DNA of 64,000 nucleotides from NCBI GenBank assembly GCA_964384025.1, contig CAYLJJ010000008.1:46321-110320 (forward strand). The letters run 5' to 3'. Position numbers and translations under genes: made by a program. This stretch comes from CAYLJJ01 sp964384025. GTDB lineage: Bacteria > Myxococcota_A > Bradymonadia > UBA7976 > UBA1532. Every line of letters begins with the position of its first letter. Position 1 is the stretch's first letter. This document shows positions 17,305 to 25,981 of the stretch, one piece after another. Under the pieces are notes generated by a model. That model made no database searches. It worked only from the letters and a program-made list of their open reading frames with translations, and was not told the origin of the DNA.

Positions 17305-17922
17305 TTATTGGACGCGGAGATTGAAGGGGTAGGTGATGACGCCGATGCCCCCCTCAGGAGGAGGGAAGCGCCAGTTTTGAGCGCGGGCTCGGATACAGGC
17401 GGAGACCGATTTGTCTTTGAGGGTATCCTTGATCACCTGAGTTGTGTTGGGCTTGCCATCTCGGTCTAGAGTCCAACGCAGGACAATTCGCCCTCCTATG
17501 CTGGGATCTTTAAGGGCGACCCGCGCATAACAAGCTTCTACTTCTCCCCAATGCTTCTGGATAGTGCCGGCGGCTGATGGAGCTCGACGCTTCTTGGAGC
17601 CTGCGCTCTTGGAGGTCTTGCTTCGCTTTCTTCGCTTTCTTCGTTTGGGTTTGCTCTTGGGCTTAGGTGCTTCTGCCTCAAACTGAAAGCTTCTGGCGAC
17701 GATCTGAAAACCCGCCTCTGCGCTGAGCCCAGCCTCGGGTTTGGACCCAGCCTCTACCCCTAAATCCACCTCAGCGAGAGCAAGATCTGGGAGCGCAGCA
17801 TCTAAAACTCGAAGATCCAAGATCTGCTCTATGTCGGCTCTGGGCTCTTTAGGCTTGGGATCTTTTGAGCAGGCCAGGAGAAAGCATAGGCAGATGATGG
17901 TGAAGAGAGCGTGTGTGCTCAT
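17305..17922 (-). CDS. Lipoprotein with AgmX/PglI (TonB-like) C-terminal domain
   Basis: 205 residues counted from the ATG at 17922. That start overlaps the upstream stop as ATGA and has GAGGGGGG ahead of it, so it is preferred over the start at 17934. The signal peptide ends FLLACSKD, a lipobox. A Pro/Asp/Ala-rich linker and a basic stretch (KPKSKPKRRKRRKRS) lead to a C-terminal ~85-residue domain. This has the pattern EACYARVALKDPSIGGRIVL, then WTLDRDGKP and a C-terminal NWRFPPPEGG with PFNLRV, matching the AgmX/PglI C-terminal domain related to TonB-C. In Myxococcus, proteins with this domain act in gliding and envelope complexes; here a periplasmic binding role is inferred. It is translationally coupled to the TPR gene. 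Confidence 0.82.
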   Translation of the reverse strand: MSTHALFTIICLCFLLACSKDPKPKEPRADIEQILDLRVLDAALPDLALAEVDLGVEAGSKPEAGLSAEAGFQIVARSFQFEAEAPKPKSKPKRRKRRKRSKTSKSAGSKKRRAPSAAGTIQKHWGEVEACYARVALKDPSIGGRIVLRWTLDRDGKPNTTQVIKDTLKDKSVSACIRARAQNWRFPPPEGGIGVITYPFNLRVQ

Positions 17923-19058
17923 CCCCCCTCCCACTCAAAGGCGCGAGTTCGAGAATGACGTTGGGTGTAGTAGCGGATCACTGTCTCTCCATAGGGATCG
18001 CGGGTCTCTCGGCAGGCTTTGATGAGGGCTTCAGCGACCTGCTCGGTGTTGGGGTTGATAAAGGCTGGCCCCAACTGAAGATCTGGCCAATTTTCCTTGA
18101 GGTTCTCGGGCTGAATCATCCTGGAGAAGGACTCCACCCGGTACCACTCCACGGCGCTGCGCCCCAGGAAACCGATGATCTCAGGCTCCTTGGGATCCAC
18201 CTCTCCGTTGGGGATAAAGCCCATACAGAAATGTAAGATCTTGGCCCCCGCCACTCTCCAGGGGCGCTCGACCGCTCGGACCTCTTTTAAGCCTTTGAGG
18301 ACCGCGCTACAGAGCAGCAAGCGCTGCTCTGAGCCTGGATGTTCAACCCAGGGGAGAGAGAGCAACTCAGCGAGAGCGCGTGCCAGGGGAGCGTGATGAG
18401 GTCCCTGAGCGGCGACCCCATCAAAACGCCAACCGCATCTGAGGTAGAGACGCTCGAGGCGGCTCAGGCTGAGGGCAATATGGCGCAGGCTCAAGAGGAG
18501 ATAGCGAGACTCTCCCAGCCCCTCCCCGAGCGTGCCCAGGAGGATCGTGCGACCAAAGAGATAGCGAACCGAGCGGTGATTGTCTAAGGGTTCGCCCAGC
18601 TCAAACTCTCGATAGAGGGGCAGAGCCTCCAGGAGCGCCTTGGCGGAAGCATCCTCACTGTCCTTCAGCACATCTAGAGCCTCATCATAACGGCGCAGAG
18701 CAAGGTACATCCGGCCTAGGTTGACCTGAACCTGAGAGTCATTGGTCTCCTCATAGACCTCTCTATAGTCCATTAAGGCTTCTTCATAGCGCTGTAAGCG
18801 CCCCAGTACAAAGGCTCTCCATTCCAGAACCTCAGGATCCCTCTTTAGGTCCAGGGCCAGCCCAAAGTAGGGGAGGGCTGCTTCATAGTGGCTTCGGTTG
18901 GCCTCTAGACGTGCTAGAGCAAAGTAGGGCTCTGGGAACTCCGGCTCCAGAGCGCAAGCCTTATGGTAGATCTCCAAGGCAGCTTCAATCTGCTCCTGAA
19001 GCTCATACTGTCGTCCCCGCTCATAGTGTTTGCGCGCCAGACGCTGCTTCATATTCAT
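17919..19058 (-). CDS. Tetratricopeptide-repeat protein
   Basis: A 379-residue cytosolic protein without a signal peptide. Residues ~10-150 contain four clear TPR units (ALEIYHKACALEPEFPEPYF, AALPYFGLALDLKRDPEVL, EALMDYREVYEETNDSQVQ, YDEALDVLKDSEDASAKAL). Residues ~160-379 form a separate uncharacterised domain with WRFDGV and HFCMGFIPNGEV. The start at 19058 overlaps the preceding stop by ATGA and has AGGAGGGGG ahead of it. TPRs mediate protein contacts; in this operon it may bring together the exported partners or regulate them. The C-terminal domain is not recognised. Confidence 0.8.
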   Translation of the reverse strand: MNMKQRLARKHYERGRQYELQEQIEAALEIYHKACALEPEFPEPYFALARLEANRSHYEAALPYFGLALDLKRDPEVLEWRAFVLGRLQRYEEALMDYREVYEETNDSQVQVNLGRMYLALRRYDEALDVLKDSEDASAKALLEALPLYREFELGEPLDNHRSVRYLFGRTILLGTLGEGLGESRYLLLSLRHIALSLSRLERLYLRCGWRFDGVAAQGPHHAPLARALAELLSLPWVEHPGSEQRLLLCSAVLKGLKEVRAVERPWRVAGAKILHFCMGFIPNGEVDPKEPEIIGFLGRSAVEWYRVESFSRMIQPENLKENWPDLQLGPAFINPNTEQVAEALIKACRETRDPYGETVIRYYTQRHSRTRAFEWEGG

Positions 19059-20851
19059 AAACCCCCTCCTGATGCCTGCTCTACGAGGGGGCGAGCCTCG
19101 GGGCTGGGTACAGCGATCCCAGGGGGGACCGCAAGTCGAAGACGTTGTCGACCCAGGAGGCCCGCTTCCAGCGCGAGGCCATCTCCAGGCCTAAGATAAC
19201 TCAGGCTCTCCAGGTTGTGGAGGATCGATCGAGCCAGACCACCGCGCAAGGCCGCACGGCGAGTGACGGCGCTTCTATCCAGGGCTCCGCTGGGGGGCTG
19301 AACGGCAGGCGCGGGGGAGGCGATGATATCTCCAGGGCGCAGCGAGATCCCTGCCCTGAGCACCCGCATCACCAGCCGCTCTGGAGGCTCCGCAAAGGCG
19401 GGGCGTCTCCCCAGACGAAGTCTATCGGGTATAGGCCCTCGTCCTTCCCTCGCCAACACTAAAAAGGGGCCTGGATGTAAGAAGCCCTCAGCAGCTCGAG
19501 CCATCCGCTGGAGGAGCTTCGCCTGTTGAGGCTCTAAGGCAGCGAGGAAGAGGTACTCTCCAAGGCTGGCAGCCAAGAACGCGCTATAGCCCCCTATCGC
19601 TCTCTGAACCTGAGCGAGGGCATCGGAGCGCCTTAACAGCTCAGGGCTGAGGGGTTGAGAAAGCACCAGAGCGGCGCTCTCCCGCAGCTCCACTAAAAAA
19701 GGAGCCTCTAGGCCCAAACGGGAGAGCGCCCCCGCCACCAAGCCTCGCAGCCTTCTAGGGAGGCGCTGCTGAGACTCCAGGCGCACCAGATCGGCGAGGG
19801 CAGGCAGGATGAGCGCCTCACCGGGGGCAGCCAATGCGCGGGGATCTCGAGATTGAAGCTCTGGACCCGCCACCCACCAGTGAACGCGGCCTTGAGGGCC
19901 TTGAGGGCTAAAGGGAGAATGAAGCGCCTCCATTGAGACCTGACGCAGACAGGCGGGCAACGCGCGCCAACGACGGCGCTGCTCCCAGAGCACCTCCAAG
20001 GCTTCAGCTTGCTCCAAGAGCGCCGCCGTGCTGGGGGGCGCAACCAAGGGGAGAAAGCGGATCCCTTCAGGGCTGATATGATCAACCATGCCCCAATATG
20101 CTTCTTTGGGAGGAAAGCTCAGAGCTTCTCGACAGCTTGAGGAGAGCTTGATCCCTTGACGAAGGCGGATCAAGCGGATGCTGCTGTGGCGCTCTAAGCT
20201 GGGGCTGAGCAGCTCAGGGAGAGGGACGACGCGCAGACCTTCTGCTGCCAGGGCCCCCTTGAGCTGGGTGATGAGGGGGAGGGTGGAACAGTCTGCTCCT
20301 CCATCAGGGAACGCGATGATCTCCCCATCGCCCCAGCGTCGCCGTCCAGCGCTTAACATCTCTTCTAGATCCCCCTGAGGGAGCTTGAGGCTCCAGAGCA
20401 GCAGAGGAGCAGCGAGAGATTGGGCTCGACGAAGGGCCTCCACGTTGGGGTTATGGAGACGCCAAAAGGGCTCTAGGCGTAGCCCCTCGATGCCCTCAAA
20501 GCGCGCCTCCAAACGCCGCCGTTGTGCTTTAAACCAGGCTTCGTCGGGAGCTTCAGGCAACTCCTTGATCAATAGAGCCAGAGCCTGCCCCTCGCCCTGG
20601 AGGCGCTTAAAGCTCTCTTTAGAGAGAGGCTTATCTGGATCGAGAAAGAAGGTCGCGTTGAGCTCCTCTTTATGAAGCGCTTCTAAGATCGCAGGGGTAC
20701 AGGAGTTGGGGCCCTCAAAGCTGAGCGCGACCCGTCCTGAGCCATCCAGCTGTCCTCGCAGGTAAACACGATGAAAAAGATCCCATGAGGGAGCAGGAGA
20801 GGGGCTGCCTGCGCAGCCCAGCAGAAGTATAGGGAGGAGAGCTCTCACCAC
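19055..20851 (-). CDS. Lipoprotein with degenerate polysaccharide-deacetylase-like domain
   Basis: 598 residues. The signal peptide ends ILLLGCAGS, a lipobox. Residues ~35-235 resemble a NodB polysaccharide deacetylase (GRVALSFEGPNSCTPAILEA, LNATFFLDP, then GDGEIIAFPDGG). The catalytic TFDDG is replaced by SFEGP and no HxxxH zinc motif is obvious, so enzymatic activity is doubtful. The C-terminal third (GISLRPGDIIASPAPAV, then YLRPGDGLALEAGLLG) has the spacing of a fumarylacetoacetase-type C-terminus, but that likeness is weak. It is the first gene of a translationally coupled operon with the TPR, AgmX/PglI and sulfatase-like genes. It may bind or modify an envelope polysaccharide together with the sulfatase-like enzyme. 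Confidence 0.62.
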   Translation of the reverse strand: MVRALLPILLLGCAGSPSPAPSWDLFHRVYLRGQLDGSGRVALSFEGPNSCTPAILEALHKEELNATFFLDPDKPLSKESFKRLQGEGQALALLIKELPEAPDEAWFKAQRRRLEARFEGIEGLRLEPFWRLHNPNVEALRRAQSLAAPLLLWSLKLPQGDLEEMLSAGRRRWGDGEIIAFPDGGADCSTLPLITQLKGALAAEGLRVVPLPELLSPSLERHSSIRLIRLRQGIKLSSSCREALSFPPKEAYWGMVDHISPEGIRFLPLVAPPSTAALLEQAEALEVLWEQRRRWRALPACLRQVSMEALHSPFSPQGPQGRVHWWVAGPELQSRDPRALAAPGEALILPALADLVRLESQQRLPRRLRGLVAGALSRLGLEAPFLVELRESAALVLSQPLSPELLRRSDALAQVQRAIGGYSAFLAASLGEYLFLAALEPQQAKLLQRMARAAEGFLHPGPFLVLAREGRGPIPDRLRLGRRPAFAEPPERLVMRVLRAGISLRPGDIIASPAPAVQPPSGALDRSAVTRRAALRGGLARSILHNLESLSYLRPGDGLALEAGLLGRQRLRLAVPPGIAVPSPEARPLVEQASGGGL

Positions 20852-21072
20852 CGAAAGCTAAAAGGGGAAGGGATCCTGTGCAAGTCTGCTCTTTACAATC
20901 TCCTCTAACTCGGAACATTTCCTCAATACCCCCGCCAAAGTCCAGCGTCTCGGATGTCTCGCAGAGGATCCTCTCGTCCAGCTTCAATTAGAGCGCCATG
21001 AGCAGCGATGCGCAGATTCTGTGCGTTTGTGGTGAGGGTCTTGGTGCGGCTGGTTTGGGGTGGTGAAGCGCT
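20852..21072. other. Intergenic region with long-range perfect inverted repeat
   Basis: The space between the VIT/vWA gene and the operon downstream of it. ATTAGAGCGC at 20987-20996 is the exact reverse complement of GCGCTCTAAT at 21068-21077, about 70 bases apart. The right arm covers the VIT gene stop codon. A transcript would form a 10-bp stem closed by a long loop. No coding sequence is credible. The promoter for the four-gene operon should lie here on the minus strand. Confidence 0.4.
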
Positions 21073-23481
21073 CTAATCAGCACCAGAGGAGAAGATAAAG
21101 GGAAAGCTAAGGGTGGTCTCCTTCTCCCCCTCAAGGGCGGGAAACTTCCACTTGAGGGCCAAGCGACAGAGAGCCTCCTCAAAGCTCTTATGATTTAAAC
21201 TGGACTCGCTGATTTTGGCGCTTTTGACACTGCCTTTAGAGTCGATGATGAGGTATAGCATGACACGACCCCTGAACTGGCTGTCTTTCTTAAGCGCTCG
21301 CTCGTAGAGGCGTTGGATCTCTCTACGTTGTCTGCGGATCACCCGCTGGACCGCCTGAGAGTTCATACTCCCATCGACTCTAGGAAAGCTTAAAGTGCGC
21401 GAGGGCCGCCTCCTCTTGGCTCTCAGAGAGATTCCAGCAGCGCGCTCTGAGGGCCTCCTCTTGGGGATGGCGTGAGCCCGGAGGGCCTCCGCTGGGAGCT
21501 GATCGGCCAGCTCTACTGCCCGCGGAGCCTCCACAGGCTGAATCAGCTCTCGGGCTGGAGCCTCAAGGGCACAGCCCTCTTTATCAACCGCGATAAAGCT
21601 GGTGTAGGCGGTGACGAGGCGGTGTCTTAAACCCAGCTCTCTGATCTCATCTACAGCCCCCTGATCATGACCCTCCCAGAGGATCGCCTGAAGCGCGGCG
21701 ATGCGCTCCCGCGCCCAGAGGCTGGAGAGCGCCCGATGCTGCTCCTCCTCTTCGGGCAGCTCTAACTCCAGAGCAAGGCGGTAGGGTTTAGCTCCTGTGT
21801 TGCCCTCAATGATAAGGCGCCCCTCCCCTGGCTTCTGATAACGCCCGCTGATGAGGAGAGGGCGGGAAGCAAAGAGATCTGGGAGAGGAGCAGGCTGTAG
21901 GTCCTGAACCTCTAGATCCTCCCAATGAAGTCGCAGATCTCGTAGGACAGGGTGATCGATCGCTCGAAAAAAGCGCTTCAGAGCATGGCTGGGATCCTCC
22001 CGCTCGCTGGCGTAAACCGCGAGCCCAAAGCCCGCTTGAGCGATCCCCTCGGTGAGATGGCGGTTGACGCTGGAGCCTGCCCCAAAAGCAAAGACCCGTG
22101 CCCGCCTCCCTTGCGCCTTAAGGCTGCGAATCAACCGCCCTGTCTCTCTGAAGATCTCAGCCTCGTTGCCCACATAGCCGTCCGTCAGGAAGAAAACATA
22201 GCGGTGGCGCTTAGAGTCCGCCTTGGGAGTGAGCGCTGCCTTTACCGCTCCAGCCATAAGGGTGCCGCCTCCAGCCTGAGCAGCATCGATAAAGCTCAGG
22301 GCGCGCTTGATCTGAGCATCATTGGCGGGCTCTGGAGCTTCGAAGGCGCGGGCCTGTGTACCCGCGAATGTGTAGATATTAAAAGTGTCATGGGGCTGTA
22401 TCTGACTCAGCGCTAAGCGAATACTCTCCTTACAGAGCGCCAGAGGGCGACCCTTCATAGAGCCTGAGACATCAACAACAAAGATCAGCTCTCGCTGCCC
22501 TACCCGCGCTTTAATATCCAGCTTCGGAGGCTGGAGCAGTAGGCTAAAGTAGCCCATCTCTCCCTGCTTATGAGTCAAAAGGCTGGCCTGAATCTCCTCT
22601 GTGTCCAGACGATAACGCAGGATAAAATCTCGGTTGGGGATGCTCTCCTCATCGCTGAGTTGAACGCGAGTCTGCCCCTCCTCCTCTTCACACTCCACCG
22701 CGTGAGTAGGGACCCTGAGATTTTGGATGGGTAGAGCTGTGTTGATCTGCACTTCAACTTGGATGTCATGTCCAGTCCGCATCCCCGCACCAAGGATCGC
22801 TGGAGTCACCCGTTCCTGATCTGCCTTGAGAGACCAGCCTGAGCCCTGAGGGAGAAAGCGAGGCCCTACCACCATAGGAAAAACAAACTCATACTCCCCC
22901 CCTCCATAGCTGAGGCGCTGAAGGTAGCTGATCTGTATCTCGATCTCCTCATCGGGGGGGATGTTGGTGATGTGTTGACTGAAAATATTGGGGCGCTGCT
23001 GCTCTAGGAGCGCGGCAGCTTTGCCCGTCTCTCGAGCCTTTTTAAACGCCTCGCGCGCTGCTTGACGATCCTTGATCTGAGCCCGGATGATGCGATCTTC
23101 AATGCGGATGTGCATCTCATTGACCGCGCTGCTCTCCGGTAGAGGAAAGAGGTAGAGGGCTTCTAGAGGCTCAGGGAGGGGGTTGTGATAGCGTTGGATC
23201 AGCTCAACCTGGGCGATAAGGCCAGAGATCTCCACATGAACCAAGGTCTCTTGGAGAGGAAGAGGATACTCTTTGCCTCCCAGTTTGATTTTGAGCTGAG
23301 GCAGCTCTCCCGCTTCGGTCCAGACCTGAGCGGCGATCTGCTCTGCTCCCTCGAGTGGGAAGCCCTGGGGTGGGGTGGTGATTTTTAGGAGGGATTTGGC
23401 CTCCTCTACGTCGATCTCAGCCTGAGCTGAGCTGAACAATAGAGACAGCACAGAGATGAGGAGCAGCGAGAGTGAGCGCAT
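21073..23481 (-). CDS. VIT and von Willebrand A domain protein with AgmX/PglI C-terminus
   Basis: 802 residues with an N-terminal signal peptide (LLLISVLSLLFSSAQA), hence exported. Residues ~75-200 form a VIT domain (vault/inter-alpha-trypsin type) with YHNPLPEPLEALYLFPLP and the downstream FSQHITNIPPDEEIEIQISY. Residues ~330-500 form a vWA domain with an intact MIDAS (DVSGS at 337-341), so it should bind a divalent cation. Residues ~500-640 are the usual beta-rich region after vWA. Residues ~710-800 are an AgmX/PglI TonB-like domain (RRQRREIQRLYERALKKD, then LIIDSKGSVKSAKI, LALKWKFPA). The VIT-vWA pair is widespread in bacteria, with roles proposed in adhesion or surface assembly. It lies 57 bp after the SPFH gene and is probably co-transcribed with it. 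AGGGAG precedes the start. Confidence 0.85.
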   Translation of the reverse strand: MRSLSLLLISVLSLLFSSAQAEIDVEEAKSLLKITTPPQGFPLEGAEQIAAQVWTEAGELPQLKIKLGGKEYPLPLQETLVHVEISGLIAQVELIQRYHNPLPEPLEALYLFPLPESSAVNEMHIRIEDRIIRAQIKDRQAAREAFKKARETGKAAALLEQQRPNIFSQHITNIPPDEEIEIQISYLQRLSYGGGEYEFVFPMVVGPRFLPQGSGWSLKADQERVTPAILGAGMRTGHDIQVEVQINTALPIQNLRVPTHAVECEEEEGQTRVQLSDEESIPNRDFILRYRLDTEEIQASLLTHKQGEMGYFSLLLQPPKLDIKARVGQRELIFVVDVSGSMKGRPLALCKESIRLALSQIQPHDTFNIYTFAGTQARAFEAPEPANDAQIKRALSFIDAAQAGGGTLMAGAVKAALTPKADSKRHRYVFFLTDGYVGNEAEIFRETGRLIRSLKAQGRRARVFAFGAGSSVNRHLTEGIAQAGFGLAVYASEREDPSHALKRFFRAIDHPVLRDLRLHWEDLEVQDLQPAPLPDLFASRPLLISGRYQKPGEGRLIIEGNTGAKPYRLALELELPEEEEQHRALSSLWARERIAALQAILWEGHDQGAVDEIRELGLRHRLVTAYTSFIAVDKEGCALEAPARELIQPVEAPRAVELADQLPAEALRAHAIPKRRPSERAAGISLRAKRRRPSRTLSFPRVDGSMNSQAVQRVIRRQRREIQRLYERALKKDSQFRGRVMLYLIIDSKGSVKSAKISESSLNHKSFEEALCRLALKWKFPALEGEKETTLSFPFIFSSGAD

Positions 23482-23538
23482 GGGATCTCCCTGGGGATAC
23501 AGCGGCCATGGGACAGTGGCTCTCCCGCTCTGTTCTCT

Positions 23539-25452
23539 CTATTTCTTCCCCTTCTCCTGCCCTTTGGTGAAGCGGTCCAGGTGATCGATGGCCATCAGCT
23601 CTAAGATCAGCTCCTGACCGGTCAGGCTACCATCCTTCCCTCCACCCCCCACGACGACACGAGGCACCAGATTCTCATTGGTGGCCCAACTGCGCATCAC
23701 CATCGACCAAGCCTTGAGCTTTTTATCCAGAGCCCCATCCGCCTTGACCAGCTCACTGGCGCGGTGAGCTTCAGCATCAGCCAACTCACGGATACCCTTC
23801 GCTTCCAGCTTCTGCTTCTCCAGGATCAAGAGCTGCTGCTCCTGCTCGACCCGCGCGACTTCACGGAGCTGCTCAGCCATGATCTTAGCGACCTCCTTCT
23901 TACGCTGAGCCTCAGTCTCAGCCACCACCTTGGCCGTCTCTGCCTGAATCTTCTGTTTCTTCTGCTCGATGAGGGCGTGGGCCTCAGCCAGCTCCGCTTC
24001 AGAGCGGGCCTGCTTCTGCATCTCTTTGTTGGTCGCTTGCATCAGGAGCGCAAGCTCTCGATCCTTGAGGGGCTTGGCGACCGCTTCTGGAGGATGCACC
24101 TCACGCACCAGAGCTTTATGGATGAGGATCCCCCGCAGCGCGCAGCGCTGCTTGAGGGTCTGCTCCAATCTGGTGACAAACTGTTCGCGCTTCTCTCCTT
24201 TGATAAAATCCTCAGCCTTGAGCTTAGAGCCCTCTAAGCGACCTATCTCTCGAGCGTTGGGGCGGATGATCTTGTCGATGATCTCTTGAGTGTTGCCGAT
24301 GGAAGCGACCACCTCGGGTAGACGCTCTGTCTCGATCTGCCACTCAATAGAGCTGTCAACCTTGATGGAGAAGCCGTCGGCGGAGGGGAAAACCAAACCA
24401 TCATCTCCGCTGATCTCACCCGCAGCCAGCGTGGTGTCCTTCCCTGACATCTCATACTTTTGGACGCGACTGTCTACTGGGAGCACTCTAAACTCAAAGG
24501 GGTTCAGATAGTGAAGACCAGCGGGTAGGGTGTAGGGTTGAACTCCCCGCTCACCTCTCTTAACAATGATGGCGGTGGGCTCCTCTGGCTCTTTGCCTGT
24601 CTTAAGGACAACGACCCCTACATAGCCCGCCTCCATATGTACCGCGCGGACCACCGTGATCTCTTCCGCCTTGGTGTTGATGTAGTAAGTTCCAGGCTTG
24701 AGGACCTCTCGCTGAATCCCTTTTTCTCCTCTGTCCACCAAGTCCTTCTTGGAAGCTTTACCGGTGCGGCTGAGGACAACTCCCACATGACCATTGGGGA
24801 CCTCTATCGCGGGCTCAACCCTGACTTGGTAGCCTTTGGGGTTAAGCCAGTATGTTCCAGGCTTGAGAACCTCTTTCCAAACCCCCTTAAATCCCTTGGG
24901 AACAATATCTTCCTGGGAGGGCTTGCCTACCTGGCTGGTGACGATGCCGACATGTAGGGGAGGGATCACGATTGGGTCGACCAGGTCAAAGCTGACGATC
25001 TCCGGGTTGAGGAAGTGGGTCCCTGGTTCCAGCAGCTTCTTTTGATAACCACGCTCCCCATCCTCTACCAAGATATCGTCCGGGTTATTGGGGTTCTTTC
25101 CCGCCTTGAGGTTGATCAGCCCCTTCTTCCCCTGAGGCACTACTTGAGCGCTGGACAGCTCCACGTCAGTGGTCAAGGGGTTGATCAGGTGCCAGCCGGT
25201 CTTGAGCACCTCCTTCTGAATGCCCTGATAGGAATCATCGGGGGCGATGACCATTCCTTCAGGCAGAGTCTCTCCCATCTTCTGGGTGACGACGCCGACC
25301 TGTCCTGATGGGATGTTGACCATCATCCCCGCTAGGGTGATGATCACAAAGAGCACCAGGACGCCGATGATGATGCTGGTGAAGCGCATATTAGATACAA
25401 GCCAACCCAACTTCTCCTTAAGCATCCCCGTCTTATCGTTCCAGTCTGCCAT
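23539..25452 (-). CDS. SPFH/band 7 membrane protein with five vault-like repeats
   Basis: 637 residues. A single transmembrane helix lies near residues 26-46. Five imperfect repeats of ~55-65 residues follow (about 46-355), each with the pattern hxxGxVGVVxxKxGK then G-x-x-KEVLKPGTYYLNP. Next comes a band 7/SPFH domain (about 360-480: KVDSSIEWQI, IIRPNAREIGR) and a long Ala/Glu/Lys coiled coil (about 480-590) ending in a Gly-rich, Lys-rich tail. SPFH proteins form large ring or cage oligomers on membranes. The order repeats, SPFH, coiled coil is that of eukaryotic major vault protein, except for the membrane anchor. GAGAGGAG precedes the ATG. It stands upstream of, and likely in one operon with, the VIT/vWA gene. 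Confidence 0.85.
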   Translation of the reverse strand: MADWNDKTGMLKEKLGWLVSNMRFTSIIIGVLVLFVIITLAGMMVNIPSGQVGVVTQKMGETLPEGMVIAPDDSYQGIQKEVLKTGWHLINPLTTDVELSSAQVVPQGKKGLINLKAGKNPNNPDDILVEDGERGYQKKLLEPGTHFLNPEIVSFDLVDPIVIPPLHVGIVTSQVGKPSQEDIVPKGFKGVWKEVLKPGTYWLNPKGYQVRVEPAIEVPNGHVGVVLSRTGKASKKDLVDRGEKGIQREVLKPGTYYINTKAEEITVVRAVHMEAGYVGVVVLKTGKEPEEPTAIIVKRGERGVQPYTLPAGLHYLNPFEFRVLPVDSRVQKYEMSGKDTTLAAGEISGDDGLVFPSADGFSIKVDSSIEWQIETERLPEVVASIGNTQEIIDKIIRPNAREIGRLEGSKLKAEDFIKGEKREQFVTRLEQTLKQRCALRGILIHKALVREVHPPEAVAKPLKDRELALLMQATNKEMQKQARSEAELAEAHALIEQKKQKIQAETAKVVAETEAQRKKEVAKIMAEQLREVARVEQEQQLLILEKQKLEAKGIRELADAEAHRASELVKADGALDKKLKAWSMVMRSWATNENLVPRVVVGGGGKDGSLTGQELILELMAIDHLDRFTKGQEKGKK

Positions 25453-25981
25453 AATCGATCTCCTCTCAAGGCGCGATTCTGATGGCGCCTGTTAACTCAT
25501 TCCCCTCTAAACAAGTGAGCATATGCTGTTCCCCCTCAGCAAAGAAGAGGGAACAGTCGAAGATCTGGAGTGATCGCGTTTAAATCTGATTTTGAGCGAC
25601 AGATCAGCTCGAGGGTAGGTGTATGGAAGTGAAGATCGAGGTTGAACACCCTGATGCTGTTTTGGTACAGCTTCAGCGCGGCATCCCATCCAGGTAAGGA
25701 TCGCAGGGTTTATTATTCCCCCGCGTTCAAATATCGTATCTAAAAAGCGATCATCAACTACCACACCTTATAAGCGCTACATGCTGAAGAACAGGGTGAA
25801 GATTATAAGCTGTATCTAGCTGGCTGCGCTTCTCTCAATCGTATGTACCTCCACCGGAATTGGTGTTTTTATAGCATACGATCTGGATTAATCCTGGTTG
25901 GAGATCAGAAGAGACGAACCATTGAGTGCAATTTGATTGATGTTAAGGAGGAGTCTAACTCTGAAAAGGTCACTCTGCCAT
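25453..25981. other. Gene-free, AT-richer stretch with possible coding debris
   Basis: About 530 bases between the SPFH gene start and the stop of the large MopE-repeat gene, with lower GC than its surroundings. No intact gene is credible. Short coding-looking pieces occur in different plus-strand frames: MEVKIEVEHPDAVLVQLQRG from 25623, then after several stops YKLYLAGCASLNRMYLHRNW near 25800-25870. This suggests an eroded gene, but I recognise no family. The SPFH promoter must lie at its left end on the minus strand. Confidence 0.35.

Noticed and set aside
25507..25764. Minus-strand 85-codon frame in the gap before the SPFH gene
   Set aside because: No ribosome binding site, no signal or recognisable motif, and composition unlike real genes here.
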